A DNA stretch of 29,528 nucleotides from Candidatus Binatia bacterium (GCA_022827045.1 JAJDTQ010000017.1:1-29528); one strand, 5' to 3'; shown: positions 6,518 to 15,765, counted from the first letter of the stretch. Numbers and translations are program-made. The notes: generated from the sequence alone by a model not told the origin.

Positions 6518-7861
6518 ATGAACAGGGCGCGCCACGCAGATATCATGCTGCTCGTTTCTCTCTGCGTCTTTCTCATCGCCACTCTGGCATGGGCCTCGCT
6601 CGCCGAAGTGGAGCTGGCCGCGGTGGCGCCGGGACGCGTCGTTCCTACCGGGCAGGTCAAGGTCATCCGGTCCTTCGAGCAGGGCAAGATCAGGCGCATC
6701 GCGGTAGAGGAAGGAAGTTCCGTCGAGTGGGACGATGTCCTGATCGAGTTCGACACGACCCTGGTGGACGCCGAGATTTCCAAGCTCACGGCCGAGCTGC
6801 AGATCAAGTCCGTGGAGGCCGCGCGGCTGGAGGCCGCCCTGGGCTGGCGCAAGGCTCGGCCCTTCCGTCCACCATCCGGTGCTCCGCCGGAGATCGTCTC
6901 GATCAACGAAGAGCTCCTGGCTGATCAGATCGCGGCACACCAAGCCCACCTTCACGAATTGGACGGCATGATGGCGGAACGGCAAGCACAACTCCACACC
7001 GTCAAGGCCTCTCTCGCCAAGCACAGGAAGCTGCTGCCGATCCTGCGCGAGCGGACCGCCATGCGGGAGACGCTGTACCGCAGGGACCAAGGCTCCCGGC
7101 TGGCTTTTTTCGAGGAGCAGGAGCGGCTGGTGGAGCTCGAGGGAAACGTCGCGCTCCGCTGGACGGAGCTGGCCGAGGCCAAAGCTTCTCTGAGGGCCAT
7201 CGGAGCGCAAAAGGAGCGGGCGGTCTCCGAGTTCTACCGGCAACGGCGCTCGGCTCTCGCAGCCGTCCGGGAACGGATGATCGTCCTGCGGGAGGACATC
7301 CGCCAGGCGAAGGAGCACCGCGCCCGGCATACCCTGCTGTCCCCGGTCGACGGTGTCGTCCAGGACCTGGCCGTACACACGGAAAACGGCATGGTGGAGC
7401 CGGGCGCCCGTCTCATGGTGATCGTACCCCGGAACGCGGGGATCCGGGTGGAAGCCTTCGTTGCCAACGCCGACATCGGTTTTGTGAAGCCTGGCCAAAG
7501 AGTCACCCTGAAGGTCACGAGCTTCGACTTCCGCCGTTACGGCGCCATCGAGGGAACAGTGAGCCACATCGGAAAGGATGCCGTGAACGCCGGCGCCCAG
7601 GCCGGCTCTCCGGTCCTCGGCGGCCTTGCGGCCGGAGCGGCACCGCCAGCCGCCCCGCAACAACGCGGCGAAACGGCCGGCCCCGTGTTCAAGGCCATCA
7701 TCGAACTCGATCAGACCTTCATGGAGGTCGAGGGGCGTCGAATCGAACTATTGCCCGGCATGTCGTCGGAGGCTTCGGTCATCCTGGGCAAACAACGGAT
7801 CATCGAATACGTCCTGCAGCCCCTTCGAGGCTACCGGCAGGATGCTTTCCGCGAGAAGTGA
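6518..7861 (+). CDS. HlyD-family periplasmic adaptor of a type I/peptide export system
   Basis: The 447-aa membrane fusion protein links an inner-membrane ABC exporter to the outer membrane. A short cytoplasmic tail is followed by one membrane span (about residues 9-28, IMLLVSLCVFLIATLAWASL), the first half of the lipoyl domain (VVPTGQVKVIRSFEQGKIRR, then VEEGSSVEWDDVLIEFDT), a long helical hairpin (about 85-270), the second lipoyl half (HTLLSPVDGVVQDLAVH), and a beta-barrel ending in the HlyD-type C-terminus (IIEYVLQPLRGYRQDAFREK). A Gly/Ala/Pro-rich insert (about 355-385) is looser than usual. No ABC ATPase or TolC gene lies in the window, so the partners must be encoded elsewhere or be lost. 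The gene overlaps the next by GTGA. Confidence 0.9.
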   Translation: MNRARHADIMLLVSLCVFLIATLAWASLAEVELAAVAPGRVVPTGQVKVIRSFEQGKIRRIAVEEGSSVEWDDVLIEFDTTLVDAEISKLTAELQIKSVEAARLEAALGWRKARPFRPPSGAPPEIVSINEELLADQIAAHQAHLHELDGMMAERQAQLHTVKASLAKHRKLLPILRERTAMRETLYRRDQGSRLAFFEEQERLVELEGNVALRWTELAEAKASLRAIGAQKERAVSEFYRQRRSALAAVRERMIVLREDIRQAKEHRARHTLLSPVDGVVQDLAVHTENGMVEPGARLMVIVPRNAGIRVEAFVANADIGFVKPGQRVTLKVTSFDFRRYGAIEGTVSHIGKDAVNAGAQAGSPVLGGLAAGAAPPAAPQQRGETAGPVFKAIIELDQTFMEVEGRRIELLPGMSSEASVILGKQRIIEYVLQPLRGYRQDAFREK

Positions 7862-8904
7862 CGTGCTTGGCCATGGCGAACGAAACCCGACACTTTCCCG
7901 AAACCGCAGACCCTGCCGCATGGGAGCCCCACGACCTCGACCGGTCGGTAGCCTGGCGCCATCGCTTTACCGACACCGAGTTGGCGGAGTTGCCCGGGTC
8001 CCTAAGGGAGAAACATCCAGACGAACTGCATGGGATGCCTGCCCTACCGCTGCTGGCTTCGCAAATGGCCGTAACTGCGCGGGAGCTGAACTCGGGCCTT
8101 GGCTTTCGAATCCTCCGCGGCCTGCCGTCGGGAGACATGACCGAGCGCGAGCTTGCCCGTGCCTTCTGGGTCTTGAGCCGCTTGTTGGGTGAGCCGGTGG
8201 AGCAGCCGGGAGGGGTAAGGATGGCCCACGTGCGGGCGGAGCCGGGGAGTCGCGACCGGTTAGGCTTTCGCGCTGCGGGGGCGCTTCCTTTTCACGCCGA
8301 CCCCGAGGACGTCATCGGGTTCCTGTGCGTGCAACCCTCCCGCGAGGGCGGAACCCGCCGGCTCGCCAGCGCCGCCACCGTCTATAATATCCTGGCAGTC
8401 GAGCATCCCGACTTGTTGGAGGTGCTCACCCGGCCGTTTCACGTGGCTCTGACTCACCCGCATCCGGACCACGGCCACCCGTGGACCCGGCTGCCTTTCC
8501 TGGGCCTACGAGACGGCGTCTTCAACGCCTGCGCCTACCCGGTCCACATCAGGCGGGCACAGAAGTTGCCAGGTGTCCCGGAGCTGACGGCGAGACAGAG
8601 CCGCGCCCTTGAGGTATTCGATACCGTGGCCGACAAGGTCGCGGTTTCCCTGGAACTCGAACCGGGCGACATCGAGTACTTCAACAACCACGTGATCCTG
8701 CATTCGCGCACCGCGTTTGCCGACGAAGGAACCGGACGCCATCTGCTGAGAGTGTGGCTTTCAATAGCCGGCTTCAGGCCGCTGGACCCGAACCATCCCG
8801 TGCGACTCAGGGAGAGAATGAAAGGTTCCGATAGTGAGCAGATCAGTCGCTCGCCAGCAAGCGTCCCCTGCCCCACTCCTCGTGGCGGAAGATCAGCGAC
8901 TTGA
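7858..8904 (+). CDS. TauD/TfdA-like Fe(II)/2-oxoglutarate dioxygenase
   Basis: The 348-aa protein has the double-stranded beta-helix of the TauD family, which hydroxylates small molecules or peptide side chains using Fe(II), O2 and 2-oxoglutarate. The iron ligands are H146 and D148 (PFHADPEDV) and H282 (VILHSRTAF), with R298 (RHLLRVWLS) positioned to bind 2-oxoglutarate. I give the GTG at 7858, which overlaps the adaptor stop codon as GTGA. ATG 7873 (MANETRHFPE) is an equally possible start and shortens the product by five residues. The last 25 or so residues look non-homologous and run into the opposing EutA-like gene by 62 bp, so the natural stop may have been lost. Its place after an adaptor and peptide ORFs hints at a tailoring enzyme. 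Confidence 0.88.
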   Translation: MTCLAMANETRHFPETADPAAWEPHDLDRSVAWRHRFTDTELAELPGSLREKHPDELHGMPALPLLASQMAVTARELNSGLGFRILRGLPSGDMTERELARAFWVLSRLLGEPVEQPGGVRMAHVRAEPGSRDRLGFRAAGALPFHADPEDVIGFLCVQPSREGGTRRLASAATVYNILAVEHPDLLEVLTRPFHVALTHPHPDHGHPWTRLPFLGLRDGVFNACAYPVHIRRAQKLPGVPELTARQSRALEVFDTVADKVAVSLELEPGDIEYFNNHVILHSRTAFADEGTGRHLLRVWLSIAGFRPLDPNHPVRLRERMKGSDSEQISRSPASVPCPTPRGGRSAT

Positions 8905-10429
8905 TCACCACCGGCACCGCCTTGGCGTCCGGCAGCTCCTCGCCGATGTCGACGAAATCGAAGTCCTTGAGGTCGATGCCGTCGATGGAGATGACGCCGC
9001 ACCCCGGAAGGATCTCCTTGTCGATGATGTTTCCCACCAACTTCGCGATGTCCGCGTCGAACACCAGCACGAGACGCCGTCCCTGGCGGATATGCTCTTT
9101 CATGCCCTCCACCACACCGGTGGCCAGCGTCTTGATGAGCGGATACGAGGGACCCAGCTCCCAGTGGAGGGCCAGCGCGGCCCCGCGGTCTCCCTCGGTC
9201 ATGTCGAAGCGCTGCAGCGCGCTCTCGATGGAGCCACGGACGTCCTCCGTGGTCAGAGGCTCGGTCTGCCGGAAGTGCGGAGTGATCACCTGGAGGTTCC
9301 GCAACGGCAGCACAGAGTCATCGGAGAGGAAGATGGTGTTGCCGCTGACCTGCACGGTGTACTGGGAGGCGCCGATGACGGTGGCGCGGATGCGCACTTC
9401 GGGTTCCTTGAACTCCCACGACTCGCGGGTCGCCAACTCCACGACGCCGTCGCGGATCTTCCGTCCGACGTGGTTGCCCAGGTCTCCCTTGTCCCCGGTC
9501 TCGTAACCGTAGATGTATTCCGACACCCCGCCTGAGAACTGGACGGAACGTATCGGTTCCTGGTAGGAGAGCGCCGGCGTGAGCATGATTTCCTCCGTCA
9601 GCGGCGACAGCGGCCCGCGCCCCAGCACCTCCAGGAGGCACCCGCTCAGCGTCCCGGCCATCCGTTCCTTGTCGGCCTCCCCCAGTATCTTGCCGAGGGC
9701 CAGCGACACGCCGCTGGCCCGTCCGATACGGGCTCCCGCGTCCTCGAGCCGGTCGATCTTCTGATTCTCGTCCAGCGCCACCAGCCGGGCGCCCACCTCC
9801 AGCGCCGCCGTATCCACCACCTGTCCGCCGCGGGTGATGGCGATCTTGCTGGTACCGCCGCCAACGTCCACGTTCATGCAAGCGACGTTGCCGTCACCGG
9901 TCGACGCCTCCACCGCGCCCGACCCGTAGGCCGCCAGAATTGCCTCGAGGTTGTGACCCGCGGTGGCGCACACGAACTTGCCCGCCTCCTCGGCGAACAG
10001 CGCCGCGATGGCCTCGGCGTTCTTCTTCTTGGCCGCCTCGCCGGTAACGATCAGGGCTCCGGTATCGATGTCCTGCCGGGTAAGGCCCGCGCGCGCGTAC
10101 GAGTCGTGGATGAACCCGTTCAGCTTTTCCGTGTCGATGGTCAGCTTGTCGACATAGGGCGTGAGCAGGATCGGCGACTCGTAGACGATCTCCCGCGACA
10201 CCACCACGAAGCGGCTCGACAGGGAAATACCCTGCCGGCGAAGGACCAGGCGGGAGAAGATGAGATGAGAGGTCGACGAACCGATGTCGATGCCGACGGA
10301 GGTCAGCGAGATGCGCTCCGACCGCCACATGGGGTGGTCTTCGTCGGGGAGCGGGGTATCGTCGTCGTGGTCGTGGTCTTCGTGCCCCTCGTGACAGACG
10401 AGGGGCAGTTCGGTGTAGTCGCGGTCCAT
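8843..10429 (-). CDS. EutA-like reactivating factor (ethanolamine ammonia-lyase type)
   Basis: The 528-aa ASKHA-fold ATPase is related to EutA, which swaps damaged adenosylcobalamin out of ethanolamine ammonia-lyase. Visible ATPase motifs are GIDIGSS (46-52), VDVGGGTSK (187-195) and FSGGVSEYIYG. TPYVDKLTIDTEKL is a EutA signature. The N-terminal 33 residues before M34 are rich in His, Asp and Glu (CHEGHEDHDHDDD) and may bind metal. The start is supported by AAAGGACCCGTTGA before the ATG. No eutBC, cobalamin or microcompartment gene lies in the window, so its client enzyme is elsewhere or different. It is divergent from the DUF4175 operon and convergent with the dioxygenase gene, overlapping it by 62 bp. 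Confidence 0.88.
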   Translation of the reverse strand: MDRDYTELPLVCHEGHEDHDHDDDTPLPDEDHPMWRSERISLTSVGIDIGSSTSHLIFSRLVLRRQGISLSSRFVVVSREIVYESPILLTPYVDKLTIDTEKLNGFIHDSYARAGLTRQDIDTGALIVTGEAAKKKNAEAIAALFAEEAGKFVCATAGHNLEAILAAYGSGAVEASTGDGNVACMNVDVGGGTSKIAITRGGQVVDTAALEVGARLVALDENQKIDRLEDAGARIGRASGVSLALGKILGEADKERMAGTLSGCLLEVLGRGPLSPLTEEIMLTPALSYQEPIRSVQFSGGVSEYIYGYETGDKGDLGNHVGRKIRDGVVELATRESWEFKEPEVRIRATVIGASQYTVQVSGNTIFLSDDSVLPLRNLQVITPHFRQTEPLTTEDVRGSIESALQRFDMTEGDRGAALALHWELGPSYPLIKTLATGVVEGMKEHIRQGRRLVLVFDADIAKLVGNIIDKEILPGCGVISIDGIDLKDFDFVDIGEELPDAKAVPVVIKSLIFRHEEWGRGRLLASD

Positions 10430-10584
10430 TCAACGGGTCCTTTCAACGGAGTCCTTGCGGGGAATGCGGGTGAGTGCGTCTTTGTACCACAAGCCCCGGT
10501 GGGTTGCCAGATCGGTCCCGGACCACATCACGCTCGCGCCTGCGCAAGGGTTTCAGATCTTTCCCGCGCGCGGCCCACGCGCCC

Positions 10585-10612
10585 TTGTCAATCCGAAAAA
10601 AAGTTCTAGAAT
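10585..10612 (+). promoter_or_regulatory. Sigma-70-type promoter of the DUF4175 operon
   Basis: TTGTCA (10585-10590) and TAGAAT (10607-10612), each five of six consensus matches, are separated by 16 nt including an A7 run. Transcription would start near 10619, about 55 nt before the TTG start codon at 10673. Confidence 0.65.
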
Positions 10613-10672
10613 GTGTCTTACAAACTCAAGGGTTAGCGTACCAACGGGCACGCTTTAGGCGAGGAGCCTCCA

Positions 10673-13600
10673 TTGCACGAAGAAGACTACCGTCCGATTG
10701 ACGACCTCCTGCGGCGGTTCGTGAACCGGCTCCGGAGGGTCGAAGGCCTGGAGGCGTTGTGCCTTGCCGGCACCGCGTTGGCGGTGCTGGCGGCCCTGGG
10801 CGTGGCCGTTGACGTGGTCAAGGAGTTCCTTCCCTACGCCCCGTTGGCGTTCAGCGTGCTTTCCATCGTCACCGTGCTGGCGATGGCGGGCGTCACGCTC
10901 ATTCGTTTCCTGAGATCCCGCAGCCTGTCCTGGGCGGCCCGGGCCATCGAGAGGCAACGGCCGGAACTTCGCAACAATCTCATCAACTCGCTGCAGCTCT
11001 ACCCGCAGGTCGCCGACCCTGCCCGGCCGGCCGGCGCTTCCACCGCCATGATCCTCGCGCTGATCCGCCAAACCCGCGAGCAGATCAGCGGCATGGAACC
11101 CGCGGCCCTGGTGGATGTCCGGCCGCTCCGGGTCAAGGCACGACTGCTGGCGCTGGCGGCCGCGCCGGTTCTGGCCCTGGCCGTCTTGCTCCCGGACTTC
11201 CCCGGGCGGACCCTGGCACTGGTGGCACATCCCCTGGAGCACCTGCCGCCGGCCGACATCTTCATCCACGTGGTGACCCGGGACGTGCGGGTGATCCGTG
11301 GCGCCGCCGTTTCCGTCGAAGCCGGCACCTCCGGGGCCCGCCCGGACGCGGTGGAGCTCGTATTCAAGCCGGCAGGAGCGGAAAAGGCTACCGAGGAAAC
11401 GCAGACCGCCGCCATGGACCTGGCCAAGACCGGGCGCTACACGGCGGTCCTGCCCGAAGTGACCCAAGACCTTCTCTACCAGGTGGTGACCGGACCGTTC
11501 GAGTCTCCCTGGTACACCATCACCGCGGTGGACCGGCCATCCGTTACCGACCTGCAGGTGACGCTCTACCCGCCCCACTACACCGGCCTTCCCGACCAGA
11601 CCTTCACCGGCGGCAACGTCCGCGGGGTGAAAGGCTCGACCCTGAGCTTCTCCGCCACCACCAACAAGAGCATGGCGCACGCGGTGGTGGCCCTGGACGA
11701 CGGCCGGGAGGTCCCGCTGAAGATCACCGGAGACAACGCTCAAGGCAGCGTCGTGCTGTTCCGTTCGCAGGGATACCGCATCCGCCTCCAGGACGCCTTC
11801 GGCTTCGAGAACCTGCCGATACCGTACGAGATGGTGGCCGTGCCCGACAGCTTCCCGCTGGTGGAGCTGCTCAAGCCGACGGAAGACCTGGAAGTGAACG
11901 GCGACGAGAGGCTGGCCCTGGAGTATCGCGCCAGCGACGACTACGGGCTCCGCCAGGTCACTCTGGTGGCGGCCGTCGGGGAACGGGAGGAGCGCATCCC
12001 GGTGTGGCGCGACGAGGTCGCGCGTTCCCTGGAGGAAACGTTCATCTGGGATCTGGACAGCATTGGCCTGGAGGAAGGCGACGTCGTCGTCTACCATCTC
12101 GAAGTGCTGGACAACGATACCATCTCGGGGCCCAAGCTGGTGAAATCGCGCCCCCTGAGCCTCCGCCTCAAGAACCTCAAGGCCGAGCATCGCCAAGTGG
12201 CCCAGATGATTCAGGATATCTCCGACAAGATGATCGACCTCCTGGGCGATCACCTGGAGACCCCTCCCGACCAAAAGACCGCCGGCGAGCCGGCCGAGCA
12301 CGACCCGGCCGAACACATGAGCGAGGGCCTCGAGCAGATGTTGCAGCGCGTGGACGAAGCCATGCGGCGCACCCGCGAGGACCGCATCAGCGACTTCGCC
12401 ACGTGGTCCGACCTCGAAACCCTGAAACGGAACCTCCAGCACGCCCGTGAAGAACTCGTGGAAGGGATGCGCCAGGCGCAATCGCCAGCGGAACGGGAAC
12501 AGGCCCACGACGCCATGGCCACGGAACTGGAACGGCTGTCCATGCTCAGCGAGGACGTAAGCCGGCGCCTCGCGGGCCAGGACATGGCGGCCAACGCAAG
12601 GGACATGGTCAAGGATCAGGAGCGCTTCCTGGACTCGCTGGACAAGCTGCGTAGCGGCAACAAGGAGCTGGACGAGGTGCTCAAGGAACTGTCCAAGCTC
12701 TCCCGGCAACTCCAGGAGTTGCAGGCCTCGCTCATGCAGTTCGCCCAACAGGTTCCGGACCAGTTCGTCAATCCGCAGAACCTGCGCAACATGCCGTTCG
12801 GCGACATGCGCTCCATGATGGACCAGATCCGCCAGAAGCTCAGGGAAGGCGACATCGAGGGCGCGATGCAGTTGGCGCGGGAGCTCTTCAACCAGATGGC
12901 GCAGTTGGCGGCCATGCTCCGAAACCAGCAGCAACAGGCCCAGGGATCCATGATGTCCCGCATGCAGGGGGCCATGAGCCGCTCCAGTGACGAGCTGCAG
13001 CAGATCCTCCAGGAACAGCAGGAAATCCTGCTGGGAACCGAGGGCACTCACAAGGAGGCCACCGCTGAGGTCGAGGCGCAACGGGAGGAGGCCCTCGGCC
13101 GGCTTGCAAAGAGCGCACAGGCCGACCTGGCGGTGCTGTCTCATCTCCTGGCCCCGCCCGACCTGGAAAGCGACCGCGCCCGTCCTCCGGCCGAGCGCGA
13201 ACGCGACGCCGCCGTCCGCGGGCTGCTGTCGGGACTGCGGAAAATGCTCGAGAACCGCGACTTCGACGCGTTCTCCAAGCAGTTTGTCCCGGCCACCGAA
13301 GAGCTCGCGGCAATGGGCCCCCTCGATGACGCGCGCAAGGCGGCCCTGGAACTGCTGGAGGCGCTGGCGCGGGAATACCAGGCCATCGCCAACATCCCCG
13401 ACCCGGAGCTGACCCCGTCCCAGAAGGACGCGGTGCGGGAGCTTGCCACCCGCGAAGACGTGCTGGCGACGCGGACCCGGGACCTGGTGGAACGGCTGCG
13501 TTACCTGTTCCAGCTCTTCCCGTCGCTGGATCCGAAGATCGTCAACAACATCGCCGAGGCGGGCGACTTCATGGGCGCGGCCACCCACGAACTGGGCTCG

Positions 13601-13981
13601 CTGCAGCCGGGGCAGGCCATCCCGCCGGAGCAGGAGGCCATCAACCGCCTCTCCCAATCGAGCCAGCAGATGCAGCAGGCGATGCAGCGGCTGGCGCAGC
13701 GGGGCAGGTTCGGACGCGTGCCGCTGGTGCACGTGTTCCGCCGCGGCCGCTTCCTGCCTCCCGGACAGTTCCTGCCGCCCACCGGAATGCCGCCTCAGTT
13801 CCCGGATCACGACATCGACGAGGCCCTCTCCGGCCTGGACACGGAGAAGTTCAAGCTTCCCGGCAAGGACGACTACAAGCCCGAGAAGTTTCGCAAGGAG
13901 GTTCTCGAGTCGTTGAAGGAGCGCGTGCCCGAACGGTTCAAGGAACAAGTCGAGCGTTACTTCCGGGAGTTGTCGCAGTAG
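10673..13981 (+). CDS. DUF4175 family large membrane protein
   Basis: The 1102-aa protein resembles the DUF4175 family of Gram-negative envelope proteins of unknown function. There are hydrophobic spans at about 24-50, 55-80 and 156-178, then a beta-rich region with immunoglobulin-like strands (about 190-500), and a long helical, coiled-coil-forming C-terminal half with Gln/Met-rich segments (about 500-1000). The topology suggests an inner-membrane anchor with a large periplasmic body. The start is TTG, set by GAGGAG seven bases upstream. No usable ATG matches the family's N-terminus. It is the first gene of a three-gene unit with a secreted peptidase/TPR protein and a MoxR ATPase. A scaffold or surveillance role in the periplasm is an inference from the MoxR neighbour. 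Confidence 0.85.
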   Translation: MHEEDYRPIDDLLRRFVNRLRRVEGLEALCLAGTALAVLAALGVAVDVVKEFLPYAPLAFSVLSIVTVLAMAGVTLIRFLRSRSLSWAARAIERQRPELRNNLINSLQLYPQVADPARPAGASTAMILALIRQTREQISGMEPAALVDVRPLRVKARLLALAAAPVLALAVLLPDFPGRTLALVAHPLEHLPPADIFIHVVTRDVRVIRGAAVSVEAGTSGARPDAVELVFKPAGAEKATEETQTAAMDLAKTGRYTAVLPEVTQDLLYQVVTGPFESPWYTITAVDRPSVTDLQVTLYPPHYTGLPDQTFTGGNVRGVKGSTLSFSATTNKSMAHAVVALDDGREVPLKITGDNAQGSVVLFRSQGYRIRLQDAFGFENLPIPYEMVAVPDSFPLVELLKPTEDLEVNGDERLALEYRASDDYGLRQVTLVAAVGEREERIPVWRDEVARSLEETFIWDLDSIGLEEGDVVVYHLEVLDNDTISGPKLVKSRPLSLRLKNLKAEHRQVAQMIQDISDKMIDLLGDHLETPPDQKTAGEPAEHDPAEHMSEGLEQMLQRVDEAMRRTREDRISDFATWSDLETLKRNLQHAREELVEGMRQAQSPAEREQAHDAMATELERLSMLSEDVSRRLAGQDMAANARDMVKDQERFLDSLDKLRSGNKELDEVLKELSKLSRQLQELQASLMQFAQQVPDQFVNPQNLRNMPFGDMRSMMDQIRQKLREGDIEGAMQLARELFNQMAQLAAMLRNQQQQAQGSMMSRMQGAMSRSSDELQQILQEQQEILLGTEGTHKEATAEVEAQREEALGRLAKSAQADLAVLSHLLAPPDLESDRARPPAERERDAAVRGLLSGLRKMLENRDFDAFSKQFVPATEELAAMGPLDDARKAALELLEALAREYQAIANIPDPELTPSQKDAVRELATREDVLATRTRDLVERLRYLFQLFPSLDPKIVNNIAEAGDFMGAATHELGSLQPGQAIPPEQEAINRLSQSSQQMQQAMQRLAQRGRFGRVPLVHVFRRGRFLPPGQFLPPTGMPPQFPDHDIDEALSGLDTEKFKLPGKDDYKPEKFRKEVLESLKERVPERFKEQVERYFRELSQ

Positions 13982-14044
13982 CTCGCACCGCGAAACGGAC
14001 GCGGATGCCTCTCACCGAAGCGTAACCTCCGGCGGCGCCGTTCC

Positions 14045-15652
14045 ATGGAAAGATTGTCCACCGTCTTCAAGCTCACGTGCCGGATCCTGTGGTTCGCGGG
14101 GGTTCTCGCCCTCGTCGCAGCGCCCGTGCGGGGTGCGGAAACCGCGCCGGACGGTTCCGCGGTCGAGACCGCGCGGCAACTTCTCGGAGCCTGGCGGGTC
14201 GAGGATGCGCGCCCGGTGATCGAGGGGCTTCTGCAGGCACAGCCCCGATCCCTGGACGCACTGGACCTGGCGGCGCTCCTGGCCTACTACGAGGGCGCCT
14301 ACGCCAAGGCTCTCGCCACCGTGGAGAAGGCCCTTGCCATCGAGGCCGAGGACGAGCAGCGCCAGGCCCTGCGCCTGCTGCTCCAGCAGACCCACGACGT
14401 GGTCCGGCACATGAAGCGCTACGAGAGCGACCACTTCGTGCTCCACCTCCACGAAGAGAGCGACGGCATCCTGGCGGAGCCCGCGCTGGCGGCGCTGGAA
14501 CAGGCCCACGAGGAGGTGGGCCGGGCACTTGGCTACCAGCCGCGCGGCAGGGTGCGGATCGAGATCGCCCCGGATGTCCAGTCCTTCACGGCCATCACCA
14601 CCTTCTCGCTCCGTGACATCGAAGAAACCGGCGCCATCGGGTTGTGCAAGTTCAACAAGGTCATGATCATCTCGCCGCGGGCGATGGCCCACGGCTACCG
14701 CTGGCTCGATTCCCTCGTCCACGAGTACATCCACCGGGTCATCGTCAACCTCACCCACAACAAGGCGCCTATCTGGCTGCACGAAGGCATCGCCCGCTAC
14801 TACGAAACCGTGTGGCGCAACCCCGAACAGGGGGCCAAACCGGACTACCTGACCCCGGCCAACGAAACCCTGCTGGCCACGGCCATCGAGCGGCAGGAGT
14901 TCGTCAGCTTCAAGGACATGGAGCCATCCCTGATCCGCCTGGACACGCCGGAACAGGTCCAGCTCGCCTATGCGGAGGTAGCCTCGGCCGTTGACTACAT
15001 AAGGCAGGTGAAGGGTGCCACGGGCGTTCGCGACATCCTCTCCAACGTCCGCCGGCTGTCCACCGCCGAGGCCATCGAAACGGTCATGGGCGTGCCGCTC
15101 GACGGTTTCGAGGCCGATTGGCAGCGGTTTGTCGCGGGCCAAGGGCTCAAGCCGGTCCAGGGCAGCCGCATGCGCCGCTACAAGGTGGCCCAGGAGGGAG
15201 AGACCGAGCCGGCCGTGGAGCTGAGCGAGATCCAGTCCGAGATCGCCAGGAACCGGACCCACCTGGCCGACCGCCTGCGCCAGCGCGGCCGCCTACGCGC
15301 CGCCAGCGCGGAGTATCGCCGGGCGCTCCGCGCCGGACCCGATTCCACGGTCATCCTGAACCGGCTCGGCGAAACCCTGATACACACGCGGGGTTACGAC
15401 GAAGCGTTGCCGCACCTGGAGAAGGCGCGGTATCTCGACCCCGACCGGGTCCACACCTACTACCTCCTGGGCCGGCTTCACCACGAGGCCGGCGACGACA
15501 CGCGGGCCCGCGCCGCCCTGCTGGAAGCGCTCCAGATCAACCCGTTCCACCGCGGCGTGTACCAGGTCCTCGCCGCGGTCTACGAGGCCGCCGGCGACGA
15601 CGAAGGGGTCCGCAGGACTCGGGAGGTCATGAGGAAGCTGCGCGGCTCCTAA
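14045..15652 (+). CDS. Exported peptidase-MA family metallohydrolase with TPR repeats
   Basis: The 535-aa protein starts with a signal peptide (hydrophobic LWFAGVLALVAAPVRG, cleavage likely after the Ala/Gly region near residue 30). TPR-like helices follow (about 35-110). A gluzincin zinc site is then seen: H226-E227-Y228-I229-H230 (HEYIH) and glutamate ligand E247 in WLHEGIARYYE, the layout of peptidase MA. The C-terminal part (about 390-530) is a further run of TPR repeats (YRRALRAGPDSTVILNRLGE and so on). It probably acts in the periplasm on a protein or peptide partner. The ribosome binding site is weak and the gene follows the DUF4175 gene by 63 bp, so it is read in the same operon. Confidence 0.87.
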   Translation: MERLSTVFKLTCRILWFAGVLALVAAPVRGAETAPDGSAVETARQLLGAWRVEDARPVIEGLLQAQPRSLDALDLAALLAYYEGAYAKALATVEKALAIEAEDEQRQALRLLLQQTHDVVRHMKRYESDHFVLHLHEESDGILAEPALAALEQAHEEVGRALGYQPRGRVRIEIAPDVQSFTAITTFSLRDIEETGAIGLCKFNKVMIISPRAMAHGYRWLDSLVHEYIHRVIVNLTHNKAPIWLHEGIARYYETVWRNPEQGAKPDYLTPANETLLATAIERQEFVSFKDMEPSLIRLDTPEQVQLAYAEVASAVDYIRQVKGATGVRDILSNVRRLSTAEAIETVMGVPLDGFEADWQRFVAGQGLKPVQGSRMRRYKVAQEGETEPAVELSEIQSEIARNRTHLADRLRQRGRLRAASAEYRRALRAGPDSTVILNRLGETLIHTRGYDEALPHLEKARYLDPDRVHTYYLLGRLHHEAGDDTRARAALLEALQINPFHRGVYQVLAAVYEAAGDDEGVRRTREVMRKLRGS

Positions 15653-15665
15653 CACCCTCACCCCG

Positions 15666-15719
15666 ACCCTCTCCCAGAGGGAGAGGGCCAATTCTTCCCC
15701 TCTCCCTCTGGGAGAGGGT
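15666..15719. repeat. REP-like intergenic palindrome
   Basis: A 22-bp arm ACCCTCTCCCAGAGGGAGAG-GG (15666-15687) is exactly complemented at 15698-15719, with a 10-bp loop. Weaker complementarity continues outside (CCCTCACCCC against GGGTGAGGG). Palindromes of this CCCTCTCCC type are common dispersed elements in proteobacterial intergenic DNA. It lies between two genes of the operon and may stabilise or trim the transcript. Confidence 0.75.
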
Positions 15720-15765
15720 GGCCGAAGGCCGGGTGAGGGCTCAACACGGAAGGAACCTTACCGCC

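Noticed and set aside
10655..13948. Very long open frame on the minus strand opposite the DUF4175 gene
   Set aside because: It is an artefact of high GC on the opposite strand of a convincing gene; the translation is His/Leu/Arg-biased with no motif.
15118..15765. Upstream extension of MoxR
   Set aside because: It overlaps the peptidase/TPR gene in a different frame, with no homology before the ATG at 15766.
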